Assembly (NCBI GenBank): GCA_022496205.1
Contig: WTXD01000059.1
Coordinates: 95,379 to 159,378 of the forward strand
Length of the DNA: 64,000 nt
Source: Gloeopeniophorella convolvens
Taxonomy: Eukaryota > Basidiomycota > Agaricomycetes > Russulales
Direction of reading: 5' to 3'
Positions 48,901 through 58,249 of the stretch are shown here, piece by piece (the first letter of the stretch is position 1; the number at the start of each line of letters is the position of its first letter). The notes under the pieces are model-generated. The model ran no database searches. It was not told the origin of the DNA and saw nothing but the letters and a program-made list of their open reading frames with translations. Position numbers and translations under genes: made by a program.

Positions 48901-49551
48901 GCCGGGGCAGCAAGTCCCTTTCATGTACCATTACGCAAATAGGCCTGGTCTGAGCACCCAACGGTCTCGACAGACTATCGCCCAATTCTTCAATACGTCT
49001 ACCAGTGGGCTGCCTGGAAATGACGGTACGTCCAGGTTGTTGATGGTATGGATCTCGGACTTACAAGTCGTGTAGATTCTGGTATAATCTCACTATCCGT
49101 ACGCACTGGCTAGTCAATGATATCCGCGTGCAGGCGCAATGGGAAGCTACGCCTTCTTTTACCTAGTGGGAATGTATCCGCTCCCCGCGACGCGTCAAGT
49201 GCTGCTCTCGTCCCCATTCTTTCCCAGCATTTCCTTCCAGAATCCGATATTCAACACGACCACGACCATACGGGCAAAGAACTTCTCTGGCAACCCCGCG
49301 AATGGAACTGGGGGCGCGGTATTCGTAAAGGTACGTCGAACCATCGTGTCCTCCATACTGATTTGATGTCATCCTGAGTGTAGAGCGTGACAATCAACGG
49401 CATCCCGTGGAAATCTACGTGTTTCCTGGACTGGGACGTGTTTGAACAAGGCGCGACCATTGAGCTTGGGCTAACAAACGACATCACGGTCCCGTGCGGC
49501 TCGACCCCGGATGCGCTGCCACCCTCGTTGTCAACCGGTGGGTATGACTGA
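45923..49551 (+). CDS. Secreted GH92 alpha-1,2-mannosidase-type glycosidase, copy B
   Basis: Tandem paralogue of 41595-45318. Signal peptide after the ATG at 45923 (L-P-F-L-F-L-I-L-F-R-V-S-N-S-L-A-Q), then F-V-D-L-F-I-G-T-T-N-G-G-H-V-F-P-G. It keeps H-D-D-G-T-G-G, W-D-T-Y-R-T-L-Y-P, G-W-L-P-E-C-R-G, F-M-Y-H-Y-A and the catalytic G-N-D-D-S-G-A-M-G-S. In this copy that last motif is assembled from three exons: one ending 49025, a 6-nt microexon at 49076-49081, and one starting 49134. The second catalytic Asp codon is split between the first two. Copy A has no intron at the second position. The C-terminus ends L-S-T-G-G-Y-D, matching copy A (L-S-T-G-G-F-S). More than a dozen exons, no clear break seen. 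N-glycosylation sites are frequent, as expected for a secreted enzyme. Confidence 0.88.
49076..49081 (+). other. 6-nt microexon of GH92 copy B
   Basis: ATTCTG flanked by a 50-nt intron (49026-49075, GTACGT...GTAG) and a 52-nt intron (49082-49133, GTATAA...GCAG). It supplies the last two bases of Asp, the Ser codon and the first base of Gly in G-N-D-D-S-G. Confidence 0.75.
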
Positions 49552-50111
49552 TATAGGCTTTGAACCGCGTTAGATACTGTATCGGGTTTTGTCGAAGTGG
49601 ATCCCTTTCAAATTCGCTCGTAGGATCTGTTCACATATACTAGCTGAGCTTGTCATCTTGACACTGTACTGTAAATAGTAAATACGAATAGCCGTGGTTG
49701 CGCGCTGCAAGCCCAATCGGTCCTCAATGGCTGGTGACATCCGTAGATCTACATATGCCGGGCGTGACTGTAGCACTTCCATGAGGACAGGCCACCTCTG
49801 TGACACTGATGGATTCGCGCATCACGAGATCCTGATGAGTCAATCGACAGGAGGAGCACAGTCAGCAAGGCGCAGCCGCGCAAAGAGATTCCCACGGCGT
49901 GTGGGTTCTCCGTTCGGTTTCGTCGCATCGCCGAAGGGAGACGTCATCGGGACGTGGATCTAAGATTACTGTATCGCTTGCCAGTGGCCAACTTTGAGAT
50001 GCCTCAGAACGAGTTCGACGTCACGGGTTCCAGGTATAAGATGTGACTATCGCGCGCCGATATCCCTCACCAACCACCCACCAGCCCCTGACATCCTTCA
50101 CCCATATCGGC
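49552..50111. promoter_or_regulatory. Spacer with promoter of aldo-keto reductase
   Basis: No gene seen in 560 bp. TATAAG at 50035-50040 lies about 72 bp before the reductase ATG. Confidence 0.45.
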
Positions 50112-51607
50112 ATGGTGAACAAAACCGCAAAGCTCGGCGGCGCTGCCTCGGACGTCGTCATTGGCAAGACTGGGGTGAGTAGACATTCTTACCTGTGTCT
50201 ACGCGGCTCAGTGCTGAAGAGTCTGCCCATTCCCTATAGCATGGCTTGATGATGATGACGTGCGTTACGTCTTCCTGGTGTCAACGGCCCTATCTCTTAG
50301 TCTTCAGACAGGTGGAAGCCCACGCCAGTACCAGACGAAGACTGCTTCGCAGCGATCAAGGCAGGTATCGATGCTCTGCCTCCGGGAGCCAAAATACTTT
50401 TAAATAGTGGTGCGTTGTGCGAATCAATCACATTCACTCGATATTTACTACAATCTCTCGTCCATAGGAGAGTTCTACGGCCAAGACGCGAGCCCCGCCA
50501 ATCTTGAGCTTGTTGCTCGCTTTTTCGAGAAGTACCCGACTTATGCGGATAAGGCCTTCCTCTCTGTCAAGGGGGGCGCCCAGCTGCACTCCCTTGTACC
50601 GGATGGCTCGCCCGAGAACCTGCGCCGCAGCGTAGACTACATCCTTGAGAAGCTGCGTGGTACGAAGTCGCTCGACCTCTTCGAACCCGCGCGCTATGAT
50701 ACAGCGTATCCGCTCGAGGACACCCTCAAAGTGCTCCAAGGTCTCGTAAAGGAGGGAAAGTTCAAGTATATCGGACTTTCCGAGGTCAGCGCCGCGACCA
50801 TCCGCAACGCACACAAGATCGCGCCTGAGATTGCCGCAGTAGAGATCGAAGTTAGCCCGTGGTCGTACTTGCAGCAGACCAAAGATGGTGCGCGGTTTCA
50901 GACTATCTTCTCATGCGACTCATCTATTAAACTTGGCATTATTAGTGATCTCTACCTGTGCCGAGCTTGGGATCGCTGTGGTTGCGTACTCGTGCGCGCG
51001 TCCCTCGCTACATATCTCAGCTTCTGATTTCTCACTCCGCTCCTGCCATCAGCCCGCTTGGCCGTGGCTTCCTCACGGGGCAGATAAAGAAACCCGACGA
51101 TTTTGAAGGTATCATCACTTTTACAATACCATCCTACGCATGACCTCTGAGTAAACTTTACAGAGGGTGACTTCCGGCGCAATATGACCCGTTTTCAAGA
51201 GGAGGTACGTCTTGCGAACTTGGGGGGTAGTCTGCAGAATACTTACGCTAGGTCTGTCCCTCAAGAATATGAAGCATAATTTTGCCATCGTCGATGCACT
51301 GTCAGCCATCGCGAGCCGCAAGGGCATTTCGCCTGCGCAGCTTAGCATTGCGTGGGTCGCCTCACGTGGACCCCACGTTGTTCCTCTCCCTGGATCATCG
51401 TAGGTTTCCAGATTCCCTCGGGTTTTGCTAGACCTCACGCGTGCTTGCAGGAATTCCAAGCGCACCCTCGAGAATATCGCAGGAGGGGACGTGGAACTTT
51501 CTGATGACGACCTGGCTGAAATTGACCAAGTTCTCACGACGCATACCGTCAAGGGAGGCCGTTACTACGATTCGCTGCCTGATGAGAAGCTGGGTCTGTG
51601 GGCATAA
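50112..51607 (+). CDS. Aldo-keto reductase (pyridoxal reductase-like)
   Basis: NADPH-dependent oxidoreductase with a TIM barrel, 344 residues. Exons: 50112-50174, 50240-50259, 50312-50409, 50468-50887, 50946-50991, 51053-51108, 51164-51204, 51266-51399, 51451-51607. The catalytic Tyr is in G-E-F-Y-G-Q-D and the Lys in A-F-L-S-V-K-G-G. Where many aldo-keto reductases have His, this reads L-D-L-F-E-P-A-R, as in the pyridoxal reductase branch. The cofactor loop includes V-V-A-Y-S-P-L-G-R-G-F-L-T-G and P-L-P-G-S-S-N-S-K-R-T-L-E-N, which contacts the adenosine phosphate. Exon 2 is only 20 nt and encodes H-G-L-M-M-M. Pyridoxal reduction in vitamin B6 salvage is the best guess; general carbonyl detoxification is the alternative. 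Confidence 0.9.
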
Positions 51608-51746
51608 GCGTGAGAGGTTGTAAATCTCAGTCGCATAGGGTTCGATTGTTCAATAGTTGTATATGTGGGCAAGTTGTGAATGTCAACTTTCTGTTCGAAT
51701 TCTCGAGCTGGTACTGAGTACAGGGGGTAAAACACGGACTGTCGTA

Positions 51747-53069
51747 TCAGATCTCCCCGCGCGCCATGCGTGCCCTCAGTACCCTCGCACGGCTCTCCAT
51801 GACATCACCCTCGAAATAGCAACCCTTCAACCATCGGTTCGTCGTGCCTTTCTCCGCTCCGCCTGGCATGTCTTTGAAAGCTGTCCGTCCATGCAGCACG
51901 CGCCGGTTGTCAAACACGACCGCATCCCCCTCCCGCAGCTGGCGCTCGTACACCGCTCCGGGTGCTTCGACAAGGTCGGCAAAGCGGCCCAGTGAGTCGT
52001 AGAACTCGTCTGGCGTATCGCGCGGGAGTGGCGCCTGGAACGGAGGGCTGTAACTCACTGCGACGACACGCGCGTCGTCCTGGGAAGAGACAGAGATAGT
52101 TGGATGCGAGCGGTGAAGGTGCCGTGCGTCATTAATATAGTGGAACGGCACGGGCGTCGAGGCGAGGCGAGAAAAATCCTCTGGGTGAGCGGCGCGCAGC
52201 GCGTGGGCAGCTGCGAACGCATCAACGAAGAGCGAGGTGCCGCCGCGCACATGGTTCCGCAGGCAATGCAAGATTTGGTAGCGCGGCGGGCTCTCAAAGT
52301 ATCTGCAAGGGACAACATGTTCATTCGTGACGCCATGGAGCACGCGGGTATGTACGCACTGTAGGTCCATGTGTAACCCAAGGAAGAGGTTCGTGTATGC
52401 GATGTTGCGACTGCCAGCAACGTTCTTCACATCCCATACCGCGCCGTAGAATGTTTCGCGAAGCTCAGCGAGCAGTGCCACGAGCTTCCGCAGCTCGCAT
52501 CCCGCATCGCTCGTGTCTCTGTGTGGGACGCCGGTGACAAAGAGTAGCCCAGTGCGTTGGAGCTGCGTGATTGCACGCTGAAGCCCGCGCGGGATGTTGA
52601 GATCATCATAGGGCACATCGAGGTCCTTTCCGGAGACAGAAAGTAGGGCAGATCCCGTTCGCCAAGAGACTGTAGGTGTGTCATGGTGGAAGGCGTGCAG
52701 CGCAGCAGGGTCTGTGTGTGCAGTAAGCAGGTTGTGGGGGAAAAACGAGCGATGTCCATCGGGGCCTGCCCACAGAATGTAGATTCCGTCTGCGTTGGTT
52801 TCAACCGTCTCTGGGATGACAGATGTGGGGATATCAGACGAGCGATGGAGCTTCTGTTGAGTTGAAGGATGGATGCAGGAATCGCATGAACATGAATCTC
52901 TTAGCCACCGATAAGGAAACGTTGTGTTGAGGGATGGGATGGAGAGACCTTCCGGAGTTGCGTTGGCAGCCAATGTAGAAAGCCTCGGAAAGCGTGCTCT
53001 GGGAGTCGATGGTTGAAGTCGTGGCAAAAGCCGAGGGATAGCTCGAGACAGAGCGTAGCGTAGTACCAT
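51747..53069 (-). CDS. Fe(II)/2-oxoglutarate dioxygenase, gamma-butyrobetaine / trimethyllysine hydroxylase type
   Basis: Hydroxylates gamma-butyrobetaine or trimethyllysine in carnitine synthesis. The frame is open throughout (440 codons), but a 57-nt in-frame intron at 52303-52359 (GTGCGT...TGCAG) interrupts the conserved G-L-H-M-D-L-Q-Y-F-E-S-P-P-R. Removing it gives 421 residues with exons 53069-52360 and 52302-51747. The N-terminus is Arg/Pro/Leu-rich, like a mitochondrial targeting peptide. A zinc-binding domain follows (W-L-R-D-S-C-S-C-D-S-C-I-H-P, about residues 54-67). The iron site uses the H-x-D in L-H-M-D-L and the distal His in R-R-V-L-H-G-R-T-A-F, whose Arg also fits 2-oxoglutarate binding. 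Which of the two carnitine-pathway steps it performs is not resolved by sequence alone. Confidence 0.9.
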   Translation of the reverse strand: MVLRYALSRAIPRLLPRLQPSTPRARFPRLSTLAANATPEGLSIPSLNTTFPYRWLRDSCSCDSCIHPSTQQKLHRSSDIPTSVIPETVETNADGIYILWAGPDGHRSFFPHNLLTAHTDPAALHAFHHDTPTVSWRTGSALLSVSGKDLDVPYDDLNIPRGLQRAITQLQRTGLLFVTGVPHRDTSDAGCELRKLVALLAELRETFYGAVWDVKNVAGSRNIAYTNLFLGLHMDLQCVHTRVLHGVTNEHVVPCRYFESPPRYQILHCLRNHVRGGTSLFVDAFAAAHALRAAHPEDFSRLASTPVPFHYINDARHLHRSHPTISVSSQDDARVVAVSYSPPFQAPLPRDTPDEFYDSLGRFADLVEAPGAVYERQLREGDAVVFDNRRVLHGRTAFKDMPGGAEKGTTNRWLKGCYFEGDVMESRARVLRARMARGEI

Positions 53070-53345
53070 CGCACCTAGTTGTCGGCCGGGACCGTTGACC
53101 GCAAGCCTGGCTACCCCCTATCGTGCCTCTGAAGCAGTGGTCATCTTGAAAATTTGTCCGGGAAATGGGAATTTATCGACGGCCGTCGGTACCTTAAGAT
53201 GACGCGACATGTCTAGCCGTACGTTGCCAATCACGATCACCAGCAGGGTCAGCGGAAATCCGTGATTGCGATTTCGGGCCGGAATCAGCGTGCGTCATGG
53301 ATTCTATGCACATGCACCGACTCCGATCGACCTGATCATGAGTCC

Positions 53346-56300
53346 CTACAGTAGCAAATACGCAAAGAACGCCAGAAGGGCAGCAATGACAACACTAATC
53401 GTCCCCGAAAAATCTCCCCATAGGTCGTTCGGCATCACCCCACCAACAGGCGGGAAGAACCGTACATTTACGTGGTGTTTGGTACCTGGCTCCTGGCCTT
53501 GCGCACGGGGTAAGATGAACAACGTTTGGCGCTCCACATCGTACTTGTACTGATCGCCTTGACGAAGACCGTCGACGATGAGTTTGCGACCTTCCGCAAG
53601 TTGCGCAGGGATGAAGATCTCTGTCTCACGCGCGAGAAGCGGTGCGTGACCCGCCGAAGGCGGCGTATGGACAGTAGGTGCGCCCAATTGCTTTGGATCG
53701 ACAGCGCTGGCGTCACTGGGACTAGAGTGTGGCACCACCCACGAGTATGTGAACGCGCCAGTGGCCATCTCGTACGCAAAACCCAGAGGTATGCCGGCAG
53801 TCTTCGCAGCGTATGGCCGAACAACGGCATCTAGGATGCGACCGCCGTCATCCAGCTCGGTGCTGTTCTGTGTGTGGCTAAGGGAGGGGGCATGGTTGGC
53901 ACGACCATTGCTGAACCATGAGAAGTTCTCGCCGTTCCAATCGTCTCCGTGAGTATCGTTGTTGTCGGGGTTGTAGTTCCACAGCCTGTGATGGAGGATA
54001 GAAATGTAGAATTATGGGGCAGTGAGGTAAAAGAAACCCACGTGAAACCGACGTTAGCCCTCTCGAGCCCAGAGATCATTGCATCCATCATGCGACGCTG
54101 CCATGTCCAGTCGCCGCTTTTGAAGGCTACGCGACCGTTCATATCCATTGGCACCCCGCACTCGCCAATGATGACAGGTCGTTCGCCAAGCGAGCGGTAT
54201 CCCGCTTCAACGAGGGAGCGGATCTGCACGGCGAAGTTGTCTCGTGCGCCTTTATGGCCCCAGTAGAACGCCTTCAGTGGGAACATACCCTGAGGAGGTA
54301 CACGTTAGAATGGCGCCGGGGACTCCCTAACAAGAGTCACGCACCCGAGAGAGACCCTGGACGTTCACGGAAAACTCCCCATGTGCCTTGTCGAATAGTA
54401 CACGGAGGTCGTACCTAGTTGACTCCGTCATGAAGGAAAGAATAAGCGTGAAAGAGACAATGGTTACCAGTGTGGTGCAAAGATCATATTAGGAAGCTGG
54501 TGTTGTGGCGTCCACGATGGTGGGCAGAACTGGCGTGACTGTGGGTCAGGGGTAGAAGGAGGTATGATGATGAAGGACGGACTTCGTTGGGTATTGGCTC
54601 TACGAAGACCAGCTTCTTATGGCCAAGTCCATGCGGGACGGCACCACGCACGCGTTCCTCCCAACGCTTGAGGAATGGGTAGTAGAAGTCCGTGTACCAG
54701 TCGAGCTACACCACGATAAACATGTCTGCACCGACAGGCCGGCAGCAGATTTGACCCACCTTGCGACCAGTGGAAGGGTCTTTCACGAAATAACTCTCGC
54801 GCAGCACAACGCCGGCATTCTTCGAACTATCCCAGCCCCACACGCCGTGCATTTCCCATAAGTCGCGGCCGCCTGTCGGACCGTCCTCCCGCCACGCCTT
54901 GCGTCCGTTCGCATTGAGGAGGGTACGACCGGTGCGACGGGTAGGCAGTGGGAACGAGCGGGTCCAGCGATTGACCTCCGTCGGATGACCCGCACCCAGC
55001 AGAAATGATTCAAAGGCAGATGCTGTCGTGACAAGGTCGATAATCAGGGAAGAGGGGGGCTGCAGGCGACCTTGCACGCACGGACGTCACCTAGGTGAAG
55101 GTCGGTGTTGTAGTCGAATTCGTGAAGAGAGGGCAAGTTAATATATCCCCGATGAGGCTCATTCATCATCTGTGCACACTCTCAGAAGCGCGATATAAAG
55201 AGAAGGAGTTGCATACTTCGAATCCGAGTACACCCTCAAGGTCACCTACTGCTCGCGCGACCGTCTCCCACATATTGAGGAATGCGTCTTGCAAGAAGCG
55301 TTGGACTGACGCGCCCTCTTTCATGCGGAGCTTTGGCGCGAACGTGTCACCGGCCCAGAAGCAGGTTCTACGCCGCGACAGCCTCGTCAGCAAATCTCTC
55401 GTGGCTACGGGGCAGGTCGACTCGATCGGACGCACGCCATCGTCGCAGCTGCGAGTTTTTGGTATCCGCAAGGCCATAGTCCGCGCTCATCCTCGGTATG
55501 CCCTCCTCCGCGGACACCGCGTAGCCACGCAGCACCGCTGTCTTCGAGGGTGTCCAGGTCAAAGCCAACGTGCTCTAGCGTCCATCCTGGTGCACCAGAT
55601 CCGCCCGAGTAGCGTGACCAGACGTCTTGATGAAGTGCGACGAATGCGGTGAGTCCATATTGGGGAAGGAGTGAGAGGACAGAGCGCAGATATGAGATGT
55701 ATGCTACGTCGTAGATGCCACTGCAAATGTCGCGTTGGCCAAAGTCAGATGCATATAGTAGGTCGCACGTACGGGCCTTCGTGTTCGATAGCTTCCCAAG
55801 TAATAAGGAAGCGAACTATAGCAAGTATAAGGAAACGTTGGCCAGGTGATGGAGGACGCACCAAATGTAAGGCCCCATCGTCGTAGCCGTGCGAGGTGCT
55901 GGGGTGCCTCGTCAAGCGGAAACGGGCGTCCGACGAAGGTGACGGATTCTGCACCAGACGGAAAAGTTGCATGATCATCGTCGACAGGGCTTCACCCAAA
56001 ACAGGAGGTCAGGCACGCACGCACGAAACCAACGGACAGCTCACGTTTTGCAATTCCCTGAGAGATTCACCCCACGGAGGTTGCAAACGCGTCCATACGC
56101 GTCGAGAAAATGTCTGCCATGCGTCTGTATCCCACCCGTCGCGTTTGGGGACCAGTTGTGAGCCCAAGATGAACTAGACCCGGGGACATAATTCGGGTCA
56201 GCGGAGGGGTGTTGGGTCAGCTGTTGACAATAGTTAGAATTCGGGAAGTAAGGATAATGGTGCACGGCCACGCACTTCCGGAGATCTGTCCGAGCAAACA

Positions 56301-56452
56301 TTTGAGTCTAAAGGAGATGTGGGCGTCGAAATACTGGATGGGAACGTGGCTTCCGAGGTAGCAGTGAGGGGCCGCGACGGTGGCAGGACTTGAGACTGCT
56401 CGGAGCCTACAAGTATAAAGGATGAATCCAGAGGAGAGTGCGGTTCGGCCAT
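53346..56452 (-). CDS. GH5 glycosidase, steryl-glucosidase / endoglycoceramidase-like, with C-terminal membrane segment
   Basis: Related to fungal enzymes that cleave glucose from glucosylceramide or ergosteryl glucoside. Exon 1 56452-56276 starts A-E-P-H-S-P-L-D-S-S-F-I-L-V, joined to exon 2 (56220-56045) carrying D-P-N-Y-V-P-G-S-S-S-S-W-A-H-N-W-S and F-L-D-A-Y-G-R-V-C-N-L-R-G-V-N-L-S-G. Downstream: A-F-V-A-L-H-Q-D-V-W-S-R-Y-S-G-G; the acid/base motif M-N-E-P-H-R-G-Y; H-G-V-W-G-W-D; and the nucleophile motif V-I-I-G-E-C-G-V-P. A beta-sandwich-like C-terminal region follows, ending in the hydrophobic I-S-V-V-I-A-A-L-L-A-F-F-A-Y-L-L-L before the stop at 53346. About a dozen introns of 45-70 nt; every junction I tried kept frame. 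The terminal helix suggests tail anchoring (inference). Confidence 0.88.
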
Positions 56453-56662
56453 TTTCTTGCAACGTCAGTGTGGAAGCTCTGCGGGGCGCAGGTAGATATC
56501 GAGGGTGGTCGTGAAATGCGCAGGTGCGCAGTCGTGACGGTCGTGATGAGACCAGACAGGCACGCACGGATCCAACACCGCGGCTTCGGCTGCGTCCGTG
56601 GCATAGCTTCATCCCTTCCGCCCATCTTGTCCTCTTCTATATAACTGATAACCGACAACAAT
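56453..56662. promoter_or_regulatory. Shared divergent promoter (210 bp)
   Basis: Only 210 bp separate the start codons of the GH5 gene (minus) and the unknown gene (plus). TATATAA at about 56638-56644 is 19 bp from the plus-strand ATG and, being nearly palindromic, could act in either direction. Co-regulation is possible. Confidence 0.5.
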
Positions 56663-58249
56663 ATGAGCGTCATCGACACGACGATTATATCTGCTTCTGA
56701 GTAAGGTTTTCTACCGAGGTGCATCATGTCACCGGACCAAATGCTAGTGTAGGATCGCCTCTGGCCCAGAGAGTACTTGGTACGATTGTGCGAACGCCAA
56801 TCACATCACTCTCGAAGATATAGATTGTGAGGACGTCGAGTTACTACGCGTTCTCTCCGGAGAGATCAAACTCCCTAACCTCCTCAAAAGTCCTGAGGTA
56901 GAGCCCCAGATATCTCGCTTGAATTGCCACTTATTCCCCTGAGGAGGTCATTGAATGGACTACTGAGCGTGAGGCTGGAATGGTAAGTTCGGCCCTATAT
57001 TCTTTCCTCCGCATGTGTAGACTGAGGGTTCTCCCTTATTCAGCAGAGGCTCGGAACAAGGATACCTGTGTTTGCCACCTATCGAAATGCCATCAGCTCG
57101 ATGGCAGCTGAAAGCTTCGAAGAAGGCGATGCTTACGACATGGAATTCTGGTTCAACGCCCTGTATATGTGCTGGGAATCTTATCGCCGTGCCCTCGACA
57201 CAACAGGCAGCTCCGAATTCGAGCTGCGTAGAGGAAGCGACTATCTCATTCAATTGTCGTTCGAGTTGCGGACAGCAGGAGGGCACACGTTCTGGTATGC
57301 ATTTCTCTCACGATGTCTCATGATGTACCGACGTCCCTTAACATAATTCGCAGAGCCGAGAGGGAGCTGCGTCTACCTACTTGGCCACACGCTGCGAAGG
57401 CGGCTGTCATTACCTCAATTGCACTGCTCCCCAACTGGATCAACTTTCTGACGACGCTCGGGATGTCGGATGTGTTCGGCTCTCAGGTAGCAAATCTGCG
57501 CTACGTTACCACATTCGTCCACGAAGCAAAGGCGAACGACCCGATCGCTTCCGCGAGACAGATTGCTCTGTACCTCTGCTCCGTTCAACATCAACGAAGG
57601 GCCTTGGGGTTCGACGACGGCCCCGTGTTTGGTACCAGACTCCTTGGAGATAGTCTCGAGGTGTACCATTCGCAATGGGACTCTAGTGGTAAAGTCGTGA
57701 GCCCTCCGTCTTTTCTTCTTCCATGCATGCCTCACGGATGACAAGGTGGTGCGACCCACTACCACTACTTTCCGCATCGGTTACTTCACGGAGTTCCTAG
57801 CTTGCTACATCTTTCTGTGCAAGCTTGCTGATGCGGCGCGCGGGCAAGTTCAGGCGGCGTTTGCACGTTGGGAGTCTGAGCAAGACAAGCAAACAGTCAC
57901 CATGCAGAGGAATCGTGCGGCCGCCGCCATCCCTTGGTTCGTATATCCACCCCGACGAACAAACACATCGGGGGGAAGACACTCCCGTACAAATGACGAT
58001 AGCACTGGAGACGATCTGGGCGCCCAGGAGATAGAAGAATGGCATTCGTCTCAAGCGGAAGGTGATGATATACCCTCGATAATTGCTATGGATAATGCAT
58101 GGAAAGGAGCATATAAAGGTTATCTGCTGACCCAAGCAAACCTTCAGGCTCTTGATCAGCTTTATGCAGAGGGTCCTGATGCATTGCCTATCCCACCTGT
58201 GATGGATATCGGAGGGTGGGCTCGGCAATCTATTAGAGAGCTGTTATAG
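56663..58249 (+). CDS. Uncharacterised helical protein
   Basis: No family recognised. Six exons give a 436-residue product: 56663-56700, 56753-56897, 56947-56982, 57044-57288, 57354-57696, 57746-58249. The early part is acidic (L-E-D-I-D-C-E-D-V-E-L-L). The centre is helix-rich with many aromatic residues (D-M-E-F-W-F-N-A-L-Y-M-C-W-E-S-Y-R-R-A-L). A hydrophobic stretch near residue 295 (Y-F-T-E-F-L-A-C-Y-I-F-L-C-K-L) could be a membrane or core helix. The later part is Ser/Thr/Asp-rich and the tail contains W-K-G-A-Y-K-G-Y-L-L. The fourth intron must use a weak GTTCTG donor at 57289; the better GTATGC six bases later would create an in-frame TGA. It shares a 210-bp promoter with the GH5 gene. 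Confidence 0.65.

Noticed and set aside
41595..49551. One fused or split GH92 gene
   Set aside because: Each half has its own signal peptide, N-terminal signature, catalytic motif and stop, so they are two complete tandem genes.
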